Shown: positions 1 through 6,753, numbered from the stretch's first letter. The stretch is 10,386 nt of DNA from JBGTBQ01 sp041749275 (GCA_041749275.1 JBGTBQ010000017.1:1-10386), one strand, 5' to 3'. The notes: generated by a model from the sequence alone, not told the origin. Translations and numbers: made by a program.

Positions 1-239
1 CCGCCCGACCACGCATCCTTGCCGTCACCGATCAAATGCGCCTTTGTTTCCGGGGTCAGCAGCGGCTCGATCTGGGCATATGAAGCCACAAAAAGCTTGG
101 CAAATCCTGCCAGCCGAAACGGATCAAGCCGCTCATCGTCACGCCGAAGCCCGGCGAATTCACGCAATCCAAGCGCTCTAATTTCGTGATGGCGGCCTTT
201 TAGGGTTGGGGGAATGTCGTTAGGAACCACGGGGCGCAT
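1..239 (-). CDS. N-terminus of a probable ImmA/IrrE-like metallopeptidase-family protein (partial)
   Basis: An open frame of 79 codons starts at ATG 237-239 and runs off the left edge. The protein begins MRPVVPNDIPPT and later contains LDPFRLAGFAKL and, near the edge, GDGKDAWSGG. A helical stretch with LDPF and a following WSGG-type motif resembles the region before the HExxH zinc site in ImmA/IrrE-family proteins. That catalytic site would lie outside the window, so the assignment rests on resemblance only. In known systems these proteins cleave a phage-type repressor or act as toxin-like regulators. The start is supported by a Shine-Dalgarno-like AGGTGG seven bases upstream on the minus strand, but that motif lies inside the adjacent palindromic repeat. 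The frame stays open upstream through the repeat as far as a TAG at about 300-302, so a longer form starting at GTG (294-296) is possible. It could also be an unrelated hypothetical protein. Confidence 0.5.
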   Translation of the reverse strand, partial: MRPVVPNDIPPTLKGRHHEIRALGLREFAGLRRDDERLDPFRLAGFAKLFVASYAQIEPLLTPETKAHLIGDGKDAWSG

Positions 240-320
240 GTCAGTACCACCTGCAATAGCGGGTGGGGTTCGGTGTCGGCATGGAGGAAGCCCCACCCGC
301 TACCGCAGTGTGGTACTGAC
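240..320. repeat. 81-bp near-perfect palindromic (REP/MITE-like) repeat
   Basis: The first 11 bases (GTCAGTACCAC, 240-250) are exactly inverted at 310-320. Inside them CTGC (251-254) and TAGCGGGTGGGG (257-268) are matched by the complements at 304-307 and 291-302, with one bulged base and two mismatches. The result is a stem of about 27 pairs around a loop of roughly 20 bases. It has no T tract, so it is not an intrinsic terminator. The form fits a REP-type element mobilised by a RAYT (Y1-type) transposase, or a small MITE. No transposase is in the window, and copy number cannot be judged here. Confidence 0.75.
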
Positions 321-380
321 CTCACTGCGTCGCCGCGGCACAGGACTTATCGATAACTCTGAACTCTAGGGGAACCGAAC

Positions 381-1016
381 ATGATCATTGGCATTCCAAT
401 CTATGAGAAGGTCGATCTGCTCGACGTCGCCGCTCCTTACGAAATCTTCAGCAGCATGAAACAGTTTGACCCGGGGCTTAAGGCCGAGGTCTATCTGATC
501 GCGGAGAAGTCGCGCGGCGTCACCACGCGAGACGGACTCACGATGAAACCGCAGAAGCTTTTTGCTGAAGTTCCAAAGTTAGACGTGCTTTGGGTCCCCG
601 GAGGCGATCCCTCCGCGCTCACCAGGCTGATGAACGACAAGCGCCGCACGTATCTCAACTTCCTCATCACGCGCAGTAAGACTGCTCGCTACGTTGCGTC
701 GGTTTGCGAAGGAGCAATGCTCCTCGCAAAAGCCGGACTCCTGGATGGTTACAACGCGACAACTCACTGGGCCTTTATTAACTGCCTCAAGCAATACTCC
801 TCCATCAATGTGGTCGAGGGTTATCCGCGTTTTGTGGTCGACCGCAACCGCGTGACGGGAGGCGGCATTTCGTCAGGTCTGGATGAAGCGTTGAAGCTGG
901 TCGAACTTCTGAGCAGCACTGCGGTCGCCCAGCAGGTTCAGCAATACACTCAGTACTATCCCTGTCCGCCTGTGACGAGCAAGATCCCCGGCCCCGGGAA
1001 GTGCCCGCTCGACTAA
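381..1016 (+). CDS. DJ-1/PfpI family protein (isonitrile hydratase/ThiJ-like)
   Basis: This 211-residue protein is a single class I glutamine-amidotransferase-like (DJ-1/PfpI) domain. Visible landmarks are D15 and E21 in LLDVAAPYE near the N-terminus, VPGG at 72-75, the nucleophile-elbow motif SVCEGA with candidate catalytic C109, THW at 128-130, and TGGGISSGLDEA at 159-170. The pattern is closest to the isonitrile-hydratase/transcription-regulator subgroup lacking the AraC DNA-binding domain. Characterised isonitrile hydratase has Thr after the catalytic Cys, whereas here it is Glu, so the substrate is not predictable. Most members are cytosolic enzymes or stress proteins. The ATG has a good ribosome binding site, AGGGGA at 368-373, seven bases upstream. 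The neighbours are a palindromic repeat and uvrA, with a uvrA promoter between, so it is probably transcribed alone. The family call is secure; the reaction is not. Confidence 0.88.
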   Translation: MIIGIPIYEKVDLLDVAAPYEIFSSMKQFDPGLKAEVYLIAEKSRGVTTRDGLTMKPQKLFAEVPKLDVLWVPGGDPSALTRLMNDKRRTYLNFLITRSKTARYVASVCEGAMLLAKAGLLDGYNATTHWAFINCLKQYSSINVVEGYPRFVVDRNRVTGGGISSGLDEALKLVELLSSTAVAQQVQQYTQYYPCPPVTSKIPGPGKCPLD

Positions 1017-1044
1017 CCGCCAGACTGATCCGTTTTCTTCCCAT

Positions 1045-1073
1045 TTCGCATCCGCCGCGAATCGCGATATTAT
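1045..1073 (+). promoter_or_regulatory. Candidate sigma70 promoter of uvrA
   Basis: A -35-like TTCGCA (1045-1050, 4 of 6 consensus bases) is followed after exactly 17 bp by TATTAT (1068-1073, 5 of 6). The predicted transcription start is near 1080, giving a leader of about 50 nt before uvrA. The -10 box sits between two similar palindromes (listed separately). Confidence 0.5.
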
Positions 1074-1103
1074 TCGAAGTTTCAGATTAAGCCGCGATTC
1101 GCT
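1056..1103. promoter_or_regulatory. Paired operator-like palindromes around the uvrA -10 box
   Basis: CGCGAATCGCG (1056-1066) is a perfect 5+1+5 palindrome lying in the promoter spacer. CGCGATTCGCT (1093-1103) is a second copy with one mismatch, centred 37 bp further on, just after the predicted start of transcription. The two are also inverted with respect to each other over 10 bp (1057-1066 and 1093-1102). Because the left copy is upstream of the predicted start, a DNA-binding repressor site is more likely than an RNA hairpin. The cognate regulator is unknown; a LexA-type SOS repressor is one candidate given the gene. Confidence 0.4.
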
Positions 1104-1130
1104 TCTGCCGAGTGCGGCTGGGTTTCAGTT

Positions 1131-4058
1131 ATGGCGGAACAAGCAATCACAGTTCGCGGGGCTCGCGTCAACAATCTTAAGAATATCTCGTTCTCGATTC
1201 CGATCAACCAACTCACAGTGGTCACCGGTGTCAGCGGATCCGGAAAGTCCTCGCTCGCTTTCGACACGATTTACGCGGAAGGGCAAAGGCGCTATGTGGA
1301 GTCGCTCTCGGCTTACGCGCGCCAGTTTCTCGAACGGATGGACAAGCCGGACGTGGACGAGGTGCGCGGCATCCCGCCCGCCATCGCCATCCGGCAGAAG
1401 AACTCGACGCGCAACCCGCGCTCGACCGTCGGCACGCAGACGGAAATCTACGACTACCTGCGCCTGCTTTACGCGCGCGTCGGCACGACCATCTGCCGCG
1501 TCTGCGGGCGCGAGGTGCATCACGATTCGCCTGAATCCTCGGCGCAGGAAGTTTTGGAGACGCTGCCCGAAGACACGCGCTTTTACGTCCTTTTCCCCGC
1601 CGACGCGGGACTTTTGGAGACGGGGAGACGGGGCGCTGGGGAGACGCGGAGACGTGCGGACAAGGCGCGGACTAAAGATAACGGTCGAGGCAGTTCCGTC
1701 GCGCCCCGTCACCCCGTCTCCGCGTCTCTCCGTGCCGCGGCTCCCTCGCCCCGTCAGGTCGTCACGGCGCATGTGATGAGCCTGATGCAGCGCGGCTTCA
1801 CGCGGCTCTACACGCGCGGCAGGGTGATTGAACTGCGCTCGCCCGATGATTACGTGCTGCCCGACTTCGACGGCGTCTTCGTCCTCGTTGACCGCCTCGT
1901 TGCGCGTCCCGACGTGCGCGAGCGCCTCGTTGACTCTGTCGAGACCTGCTTCACCGAAGGGCACGGTCAATCCATCATCGAGACCGCGGAAGACGAGCCG
2001 CGCGTCCTGCGCTTCTCCGAGCGTTTCGAGTGCAAATACGACGGCACGGTCTACGCGCAGCCGGAGCCGCGCCTGTTCAGCTTCAACAGTCCGTTCGGCG
2101 CGTGCCCGACCTGTCAGGGCTTTGGCAACACCATCGGCCTCGACCTCGACCTCGTCATCCCGAACCCGAACCTCTCGCTCGCCGAGGGCGCCATCGAGCC
2201 GTGGACGAAGCCGCAGCACGAATGGGCGCGCACGGAACTGCTCCGCTTCGCGCGTCAGGAAGAGATTCCGATGGACGCGCCCTTCAGCGAATTGACGCGA
2301 CCGCAACAGCGCGCCATCGTCGAGGGCAAAGGCAAGTGGACGGGCGTGCGCGGTTTCTTCGAGTGGATGGAGACGAAGAAATACAAGCTGCACGTCCGCG
2401 TCTTCCTCTCCAAATATCGTGGCTACACGCGCTGCCCCGACTGCGGCGGCGGGCGTCTGCGTCAGGAGGCGCGCGACGTGCGCGTCGGCGCGGAGACGCT
2501 GCCGGAAGTCTGCGCGCGTTCGATCAAGGATGCCACGCGCTTCTTCGACCAGCTCGATCTGACGCCGGAGCAGACGGCCATCGCCGACAAGGTGCTCCAC
2601 GAGATTCGTCGCCGCCTGAAGTTTCTCGTTGATGTCGGACTCGACTATCTGACGCTCGACCGCCTCGCCTCGACGCTTTCCGGCGGCGAGGCGCAACGCA
2701 TCCAACTCGCCACCAACCTCGGCTCATCCTTAGTCGGCGCTCTTTATGTTTTGGACGAGCCAAGCATCGGGTTGCACCCGCGCGACAGCGAGCGGCTCAT
2801 CAAACTCCTGCACAACCTGCGCGACATCGGCAACACCGTGCTTGTCGTCGAACACGACGAGGAGATGATGCGCGCCGCCGATCACATTCTCGACATCGGC
2901 CCGGCGGCGGGCGAGTTGGGCGGCAAGGTGGTCTACGAGGGCGATTTCGACGGGTTGCTCAAGGAAGGCGCGACATTGACGGGCAAATATCTGCGCGGTG
3001 AACAGGAGATCAGGGAGCCGAAGCAGCGCCGCGCGCCGAAGAAGAAGCGGCTCGCGGTGCGCGGCGCGAGCGAACACAATCTGAAGAACATTGACCTCGA
3101 CATCCCGCTGGAGATGTTCGTCTGCATCACGGGCGTGTCGGGGTCGGGCAAGTCAACGCTCGTCCACGATGTCATCTATGCCGGTCTGAAAAAACAACGC
3201 GGCGAATGGCAGGGGCACGTCGGCGCTTTTCAAGAACTCGCGGGCGCGCAGCACGTTGACGACGTGATTCTCGTTGACCAGTCGCCCATCGGTCGCACGC
3301 CGCGCTCGAACCCGGTCACCTACATCAAGGTTTACGACGCCGTGCGCGAAATATTCTCACAGACGCGCGACGCGCAAGCGAAAGGCTTCGACCCGTCGCA
3401 CTTCTCCTTCAACGTGCCCGGCGGGCGCTGCGACGTGTGCGAAGGCGACGGCACCGTCACGGTCGAGATGCAATTCTTAGCCGACGTGGAGCTGGTCTGC
3501 GAAGAGTGCAAGGGCACGCGCTTCAAGCCGCAGATTCTCGACGTGCGCTATCGCGGCAAAAACATCAACGACGTGCTCGGCATCACCGTGCGCGAAGCGA
3601 TGGCCTTCTTCCGCGACACCGCGAAGATCGCCAACCGCCTCCGCGTGCTCGATGATGTCGGCCTCGGCTATCTCCGCCTCGGCCAGTCCGCGACGACGCT
3701 TTCGGGCGGCGAGGCGCAGCGCGTGAAGTTGGCCGCGCATCTCTCGCGCCGCGCCGGCGCGCGCACGCTCTACATCTTCGACGAGCCGACCACCGGCCTC
3801 CATTTCGACGACATCAACAAACTGCTCGCCGCCTTCCGCACGCTCATCGAAGCGGGCGGCTCGCTCCTCGTCATCGAGCACAACCTCGATGTCATCAAGA
3901 CCGCCGACCAACTTATTGACCTCGGCCCCGAAGGCGGCGAGGCCGGCGGCCACGTCGTCGCCACCGGCACACCCGAAGAGATCATGGCCGTGCCCGCATC
4001 GCACACGGGCCGCTTCCTCAAAGCGCACCTCGCGCGCTCGAATGGACATGTCAGATGA
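1131..4058 (+). CDS. uvrA: Excinuclease ABC subunit A (UvrA), with an in-frame repeat-derived insertion
   Basis: UvrA is the damage-recognition ATPase of nucleotide excision repair; it loads UvrB onto lesions in the cytoplasm. The 975-residue product has both ABC modules. Walker A GVSGSGKSS (33-41) is followed by signature LSGGEAQRIQLA (517-528) and Walker B LYVLDEPSIGLH (538-549). The second set is Walker A GVSGSGKST (668-676), signature LSGGEAQRVKLA (857-868) and Walker B YIFDEPTTGLH (881-891). The second zinc module has C767/C770 and C790/C793. The first has C301, C325 and C328, but D304 where a Cys is usual. The central stretch GVRGFFEW...KYKLHVRVFLSKYRGYTRC resembles the alternative UvrA subtype rather than the E. 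coli form. Residues about 161-209 are Arg/Gly/Pro-rich and encoded by an inverted repeat, explaining a length somewhat above the usual 940 or so. The ATG lacks a clear ribosome binding site, but MAEQAITVRGARVNNLKN is a typical UvrA N-terminus. Confidence 0.96.
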   Translation: MAEQAITVRGARVNNLKNISFSIPINQLTVVTGVSGSGKSSLAFDTIYAEGQRRYVESLSAYARQFLERMDKPDVDEVRGIPPAIAIRQKNSTRNPRSTVGTQTEIYDYLRLLYARVGTTICRVCGREVHHDSPESSAQEVLETLPEDTRFYVLFPADAGLLETGRRGAGETRRRADKARTKDNGRGSSVAPRHPVSASLRAAAPSPRQVVTAHVMSLMQRGFTRLYTRGRVIELRSPDDYVLPDFDGVFVLVDRLVARPDVRERLVDSVETCFTEGHGQSIIETAEDEPRVLRFSERFECKYDGTVYAQPEPRLFSFNSPFGACPTCQGFGNTIGLDLDLVIPNPNLSLAEGAIEPWTKPQHEWARTELLRFARQEEIPMDAPFSELTRPQQRAIVEGKGKWTGVRGFFEWMETKKYKLHVRVFLSKYRGYTRCPDCGGGRLRQEARDVRVGAETLPEVCARSIKDATRFFDQLDLTPEQTAIADKVLHEIRRRLKFLVDVGLDYLTLDRLASTLSGGEAQRIQLATNLGSSLVGALYVLDEPSIGLHPRDSERLIKLLHNLRDIGNTVLVVEHDEEMMRAADHILDIGPAAGELGGKVVYEGDFDGLLKEGATLTGKYLRGEQEIREPKQRRAPKKKRLAVRGASEHNLKNIDLDIPLEMFVCITGVSGSGKSTLVHDVIYAGLKKQRGEWQGHVGAFQELAGAQHVDDVILVDQSPIGRTPRSNPVTYIKVYDAVREIFSQTRDAQAKGFDPSHFSFNVPGGRCDVCEGDGTVTVEMQFLADVELVCEECKGTRFKPQILDVRYRGKNINDVLGITVREAMAFFRDTAKIANRLRVLDDVGLGYLRLGQSATTLSGGEAQRVKLAAHLSRRAGARTLYIFDEPTTGLHFDDINKLLAAFRTLIEAGGSLLVIEHNLDVIKTADQLIDLGPEGGEAGGHVVATGTPEEIMAVPASHTGRFLKAHLARSNGHVR
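1616..1755. repeat. Imperfect palindromic repeat inserted in frame inside uvrA
   Basis: The 5' part is built of repeated GGGGAGACG and GCGGAGACG units. GAGACGCGGAGACG (1641-1654) is exactly inverted at 1715-1728, and GACGGGGCG (1627-1635) at 1747-1755, giving a nested hairpin of about 130 bp. It encodes roughly residues 161-209 of UvrA without a stop or frameshift. The purine-strand/pyrimidine-strand composition differs from the flanking codons and looks like a dispersed intergenic repeat. The limits are approximate because target-site duplications could not be identified. Confidence 0.7.
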
Positions 4059-4083
4059 AAAGGCTTGGCTGGCGTGGTGAGAC

Positions 4084-4758
4084 TTACTCTTTAGCGTTTG
4101 ACGCTTGCGTTTGCGCCCACTGGCGGAAAGCTTTGAGGGCGGAGGTCTGCCCCTCCGTCTTGCTGCGCTCCAAAAATTCCGTCAGCACTTCGGCGGAGAG
4201 CGAGGGGAAAGCCGAACTGTGTGAGACTTCCGCGTAAGCCTGTTCTCCAAGTTGATAAAACAGAATCTTCCGTCCGTCGTAAAGCCAGATTTCCGGCACG
4301 CCCAGCCCTGCGTAAATCGAAAACTTCCCTGACGATTCGTTGGTTGTGTCAATCTCGACAACGACATCCGGCGGCGGGTCTGTCTCCAGATCAATCAATT
4401 GCTTGCCGATAATACGCGCGGCATTCTGCACGTAAAAACTGGTGTCCGGTTCCGCGCCTTGTAATTTTTTCCGAAGGCGATAAGTGGTCGAGCCACACGT
4501 CTCAAGCGTTGTGTCCGTCTCTTCCGAGAGGATTCGCGCCAAGCTTAAAATAAAGTCCTTCGGTTTTTCATGATCAGCGCGCGGACTCATAATCTCTAAC
4601 CTCCCACGGTCGTAGCTCACGCGGTAGCCGGGCCGATTGTCTCCTATCTGAGCCAGCAGCTCCTCGTACTCGTCCCACGAGACATCACTCAGCCGCAGCG
4701 TCGCGCCCGGCGGGAGGTGTTCAATCGCGTCCATGTAAATCTCTGTTTGCGCCAGCAT
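4084..4758 (-). CDS. Uma2 family (DUF820) putative PD-(D/E)XK endonuclease, copy 1
   Basis: This 224-residue protein has the Uma2/DUF820 fold signature of restriction-endonuclease-like proteins. It shows a WDEYEELLAQ start region, an acidic residue in RLEIMSP (E55), EPD (103-105), DVVVEID (131-137, with E135), K145 in SSGKFSIYAGLGVPEIWLY, and a PEIW motif. The likely metal/catalytic set is E55, D105, E135 and K145. The biological role of Uma2 proteins is not established; they are abundant in cyanobacteria and some soil bacteria. The ATG at 4756-4758 is supported by a GGAGGC ribosome binding site at 4767-4772 on the minus strand. A second ATG nine codons in is less well placed. The gene converges on uvrA, with only 25 bp between the stops and no obvious terminator. 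A second, divergent Uma2 gene lies upstream on the same strand beyond a hairpin cluster. Confidence 0.85.
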   Translation of the reverse strand: MLAQTEIYMDAIEHLPPGATLRLSDVSWDEYEELLAQIGDNRPGYRVSYDRGRLEIMSPRADHEKPKDFILSLARILSEETDTTLETCGSTTYRLRKKLQGAEPDTSFYVQNAARIIGKQLIDLETDPPPDVVVEIDTTNESSGKFSIYAGLGVPEIWLYDGRKILFYQLGEQAYAEVSHSSAFPSLSAEVLTEFLERSKTEGQTSALKAFRQWAQTQASNAKE

Positions 4759-4795
4759 CGAATCTCGCCTCCAAAGCCGCCGATCAATAAGCTGA

Positions 4796-4856
4796 CCGGG
4801 CGTTGAAACGCCCGGCTAAAGTCAGACGCCGCTACGCGGCGTAAGGCCGCTCGGCC
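4796..4856. repeat. Cluster of three adjacent hairpins between the Uma2 genes
   Basis: Three perfect palindromes lie back to back: CCGGGCGT/ACGCCCGG (4796-4815), ACGCCGC-TAC-GCGGCGT (4826-4842) and GGCCG-CT-CGGCC (4845-4856). None is followed by a T run. The arrangement suggests a REP/BIME-like intergenic element. By position it could also stabilise or end the transcript of the upstream Uma2 gene (4880-5527, minus) before the downstream one. Confidence 0.65.
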
Positions 4857-4879
4857 TGCTCCCGTTTTATGTGCATCCT

Positions 4880-5527
4880 TCAAATAAGCTTGAGTTCGCC
4901 GAGCGCGTCGAGCGTCGGCGCGGGCGTCTGCCAGAAGCCCGCAACGCGCACGAAGAAGCCTTCGATCACCCGCGAGCGGTAAATCCCGTCCGCATCAATC
5001 GCCGCCGCGCGGTAACGCCCGTCCGCGCCGAGTTCGTAAAACTCCGCCGTCTCTCGTTCGGGGTCAATCAGCCAATACTCCCTGACGCCCGCCGCTTCAT
5101 ATTCCGCAAACTTCACTTCCCGGTCGCGCTTGACCGATTCCGGCGAAACAATCTCCACCGCCAAATCAGCCGGGCCGTCAAGATAAGTCGGCTTAACTAG
5201 ATGCGCTCGCTCGCGGCTGACGAACAGCACATCAGGCTCGCGCCCGCGCTTCAGTTCCGTCAGCTTCATAGGGAAAGGGGCGTGGAGCACTTCGCCGAGC
5301 TGATGCGCTTCGACGTAAAACCCCAGCGTGCGAATCAAGAAGCCGCTGAGGCGTTGATGCTTCGCCGACGCTGGCGACATAAAGATCACCTCCCCGTCCA
5401 CCCACTCGGACATCTGCGGCTCGTCGCCCGACGCGAGATACTCCTCGAACGTCATCCGGCGCGGAGCAGGCGGCTGGCCTAAAACCATGTCAACGGCCTC
5501 CGGCGCTTCGGTCGTGTCGCGGCTCAT
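4880..5527 (-). CDS. Uma2 family (DUF820) putative PD-(D/E)XK endonuclease, copy 2
   Basis: This 215-residue protein belongs to the canonical Uma2 subgroup. Visible features are MTFEEYLA (25-32), E46 in WVDGEVIFMSP, REPDVLFVS (96-104), PADLAVEIVSPES (119-131, with E125), K139 in REVKFAEYEAAGV, and EYWLIDPE (150-157). The fold is restriction-endonuclease-like; substrate and role are unknown. It differs strongly from the neighbouring Uma2 protein, so this is not a recent tandem duplication. The start ATG (5525-5527) has a textbook AAGGAG ribosome binding site at 5535-5540 on the minus strand, seven bases away. It lies downstream of the kinase pseudogene on the same strand and upstream of the hairpin cluster. 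Confidence 0.9.
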   Translation of the reverse strand: MSRDTTEAPEAVDMVLGQPPAPRRMTFEEYLASGDEPQMSEWVDGEVIFMSPASAKHQRLSGFLIRTLGFYVEAHQLGEVLHAPFPMKLTELKRGREPDVLFVSRERAHLVKPTYLDGPADLAVEIVSPESVKRDREVKFAEYEAAGVREYWLIDPERETAEFYELGADGRYRAAAIDADGIYRSRVIEGFFVRVAGFWQTPAPTLDALGELKLI

Positions 5528-5615
5528 TTGCTCGCTCCTTTCGACGGCGATTATACGGCATACAGCCGCTCGCGCTCACGCGCTCGCTAAAGGGCAAAGG
5601 ATAAAGTGTGCACGC

Positions 5616-6010
5616 TCACGTCCGCGCAACCGCCACAACACGGAAACCGAAATTGAAGTAGCGGAGGTCCGGCGCACTCCAGCGGCGCGTGCTTCGCGGC
5701 GAAAGCGCTCAACCGAGGCGTCGTCGGCGACGAACTTTTGCAGCAGCACTTTGACGGCCACCTCGTCGCCGATGTGGACGCGCTGCCCCCGGTAGACCGC
5801 GCCCATCCCGCCCTCGCCGAGGCGCGCGACGAGTTCGTACTTGCCGTCGAGCACTTGCCCGACGAGCGGGTCATGGTCGCGGATAGTTTCCGCGCTAATC
5901 TGCGCCTCACCCTTTACGGTTGGCGCATCGAAAGCGGCGACCGCCAGCCCGCAGCCGTCGCAGAAGCGCGCACCGTCGCGTAAAACCTGCCTGCACTGTG
6001 GGCAATTCAT
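5616..6010 (-). pseudogene. Broken zinc-ribbon serine/threonine kinase gene fused out of frame to a formylglycine-generating-enzyme-like C-terminus
   Basis: From ATG 6010 the frame encodes a zinc ribbon (C3, C6, C17, C20). It is followed by the N-lobe of a Hanks-type kinase: glycine loop LGEGGMGAVYRG (64-75), ATP-binding lysine K87 in EVAVKVLL, and helix C FRREARAA (103-110). Kinase similarity then stops: no HRD, DFG or C-lobe follows, and the frame wanders to 5576. In a different minus-strand frame, from about 5693 to a TGA at 5616-5618, the DNA encodes RRWSAPDLR then YFNFGFRVVAVART. This GFRVV ending is typical of the SUMF1/formylglycine-generating-enzyme (FGE) family. The simplest reading is a former kinase-FGE fusion gene that lost its middle by deletion, joining the ends out of frame near 5681-5693. 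An assembly collapse is the alternative. The remnant is unlikely to be an active kinase. Confidence 0.72.
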
Positions 6011-6306
6011 TCTGAATTTCGGATCAATTTGCTAACGGGTGTGGGAATCATCCCGCCGCTTCAGGAAATGCCGTGAATTGTGAATGAAGCTGGGCGCTCG
6101 ATACCCGGAGCGTTGACGCCGCCTGCCGTAAACTTGGGACATTCTACAGAAGGCGCGGAAGTTGCGCCAGAATCAATGATAGGCAACCGGCCAAGGCGCA
6201 CCTCGCGCGCGGGGCGAAACGATAGATCGGCTTTCCGCGATTTCTTTTACGCCCGTCCTTGTTTATTCTTTCCGCAGTCACAAAGAAAGGACAGGGACAC
6301 CCGAAC
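6011..6306. other. Intergenic region between kinase remnant and yqeY homologue
   Basis: No open frame with family resemblance was seen. It holds a small hairpin (GGCGC 6152-6156 with GCGCC 6164-6168). It must also hold the divergent promoters for the kinase remnant and the yqeY homologue, but no convincing -35/-10 pair was found. Confidence 0.4.
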
Positions 6307-6753
6307 ATGAGTTTGAAGGAACGTATCGTCACCGACATGACCACCGCGATGAAGGCGCGGGACGCGGCGCGCACCTCGACGCTGAGGATGGTGAAGGCCG
6401 CCGTGATGAACCGCGAGATCGAGAAGGGCGGCGAGTTGAGCGATGAGGAGTTGATGAAGGCTCTGCAATCGCTCGTCAAGCAGCGGCGTGATTCGGTCGA
6501 GCAGTATGAGAAGGCGGGGCGCGCGGAGTTGGCCGATAAGGAGCGCGCGGAGATCCTCGTCATTGAGGAATATCTCCCTCGGTCAGCCACGCGCGAGGAG
6601 ATTGAAGAGGCCGTCGCCGCCGCCATCAACGAGACCGGAGCCTCGTCCATGAAGGAAATGGGCGCGGTGATGAAGGCCACGCAAAGCCGGCTCGCCGGAA
6701 AGTCGGTGGATGGCCGTGCGGTGAGCGAAATCGTCAAAGCGAAACTACAGTGA
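6307..6753 (+). CDS. GatB/YqeY domain-containing protein
   Basis: This 148-residue protein matches the YqeY family in length and motifs: N-terminal SLKERIVTDMTTAMKARD, TLRMVKAAVMNREIEKG, a helical middle QRRDSVEQYEKAGR, and the EEYLPRSATREEIEEAV and KEMGAVMKA motifs. The fold equals the tRNA-binding tail domain of GatB in the tRNA-dependent amidotransferase. Free-standing YqeY proteins probably act in tRNA or aminoacylation metabolism, but their exact function is not settled. I chose ATG 6307 over the upstream TTG at 6259 because the family begins MSLKER and an AGGGA ribosome binding site lies about nine bases before it. The rimP promoter lies downstream, so it is probably a separate transcription unit. 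Confidence 0.92.
   Translation: MSLKERIVTDMTTAMKARDAARTSTLRMVKAAVMNREIEKGGELSDEELMKALQSLVKQRRDSVEQYEKAGRAELADKERAEILVIEEYLPRSATREEIEEAVAAAINETGASSMKEMGAVMKATQSRLAGKSVDGRAVSEIVKAKLQ

Noticed and set aside
240..320. Reading the palindrome as a CRISPR repeat or an intrinsic terminator
   Set aside because: There is a single unit with no spacer array, and no T tract follows either arm.
1125..2705. 526-codon open frame on the minus strand, antisense to uvrA
   Set aside because: It is a mirror of the GC-rich uvrA codons, has Arg/Ala/Val-rich composition with no recognisable domain, and lies fully over a certain gene.
5576..5615. Last codons of the kinase open frame as a real protein end
   Set aside because: After the deletion joint the frame is out of phase with the FGE-like tail and encodes an unrelated sequence, so the biological end is the TGA at 5616-5618.
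6241..6269. Possible yqeY promoter TTTCTT-17-TATTCT
   Set aside because: The -35 match is only two of six bases, so it cannot be told from chance.
6259..6306. Upstream TTG start extending the yqeY homologue by 16 residues
   Set aside because: The family starts at MSLKER and the ribosome binding site is placed for ATG 6307.
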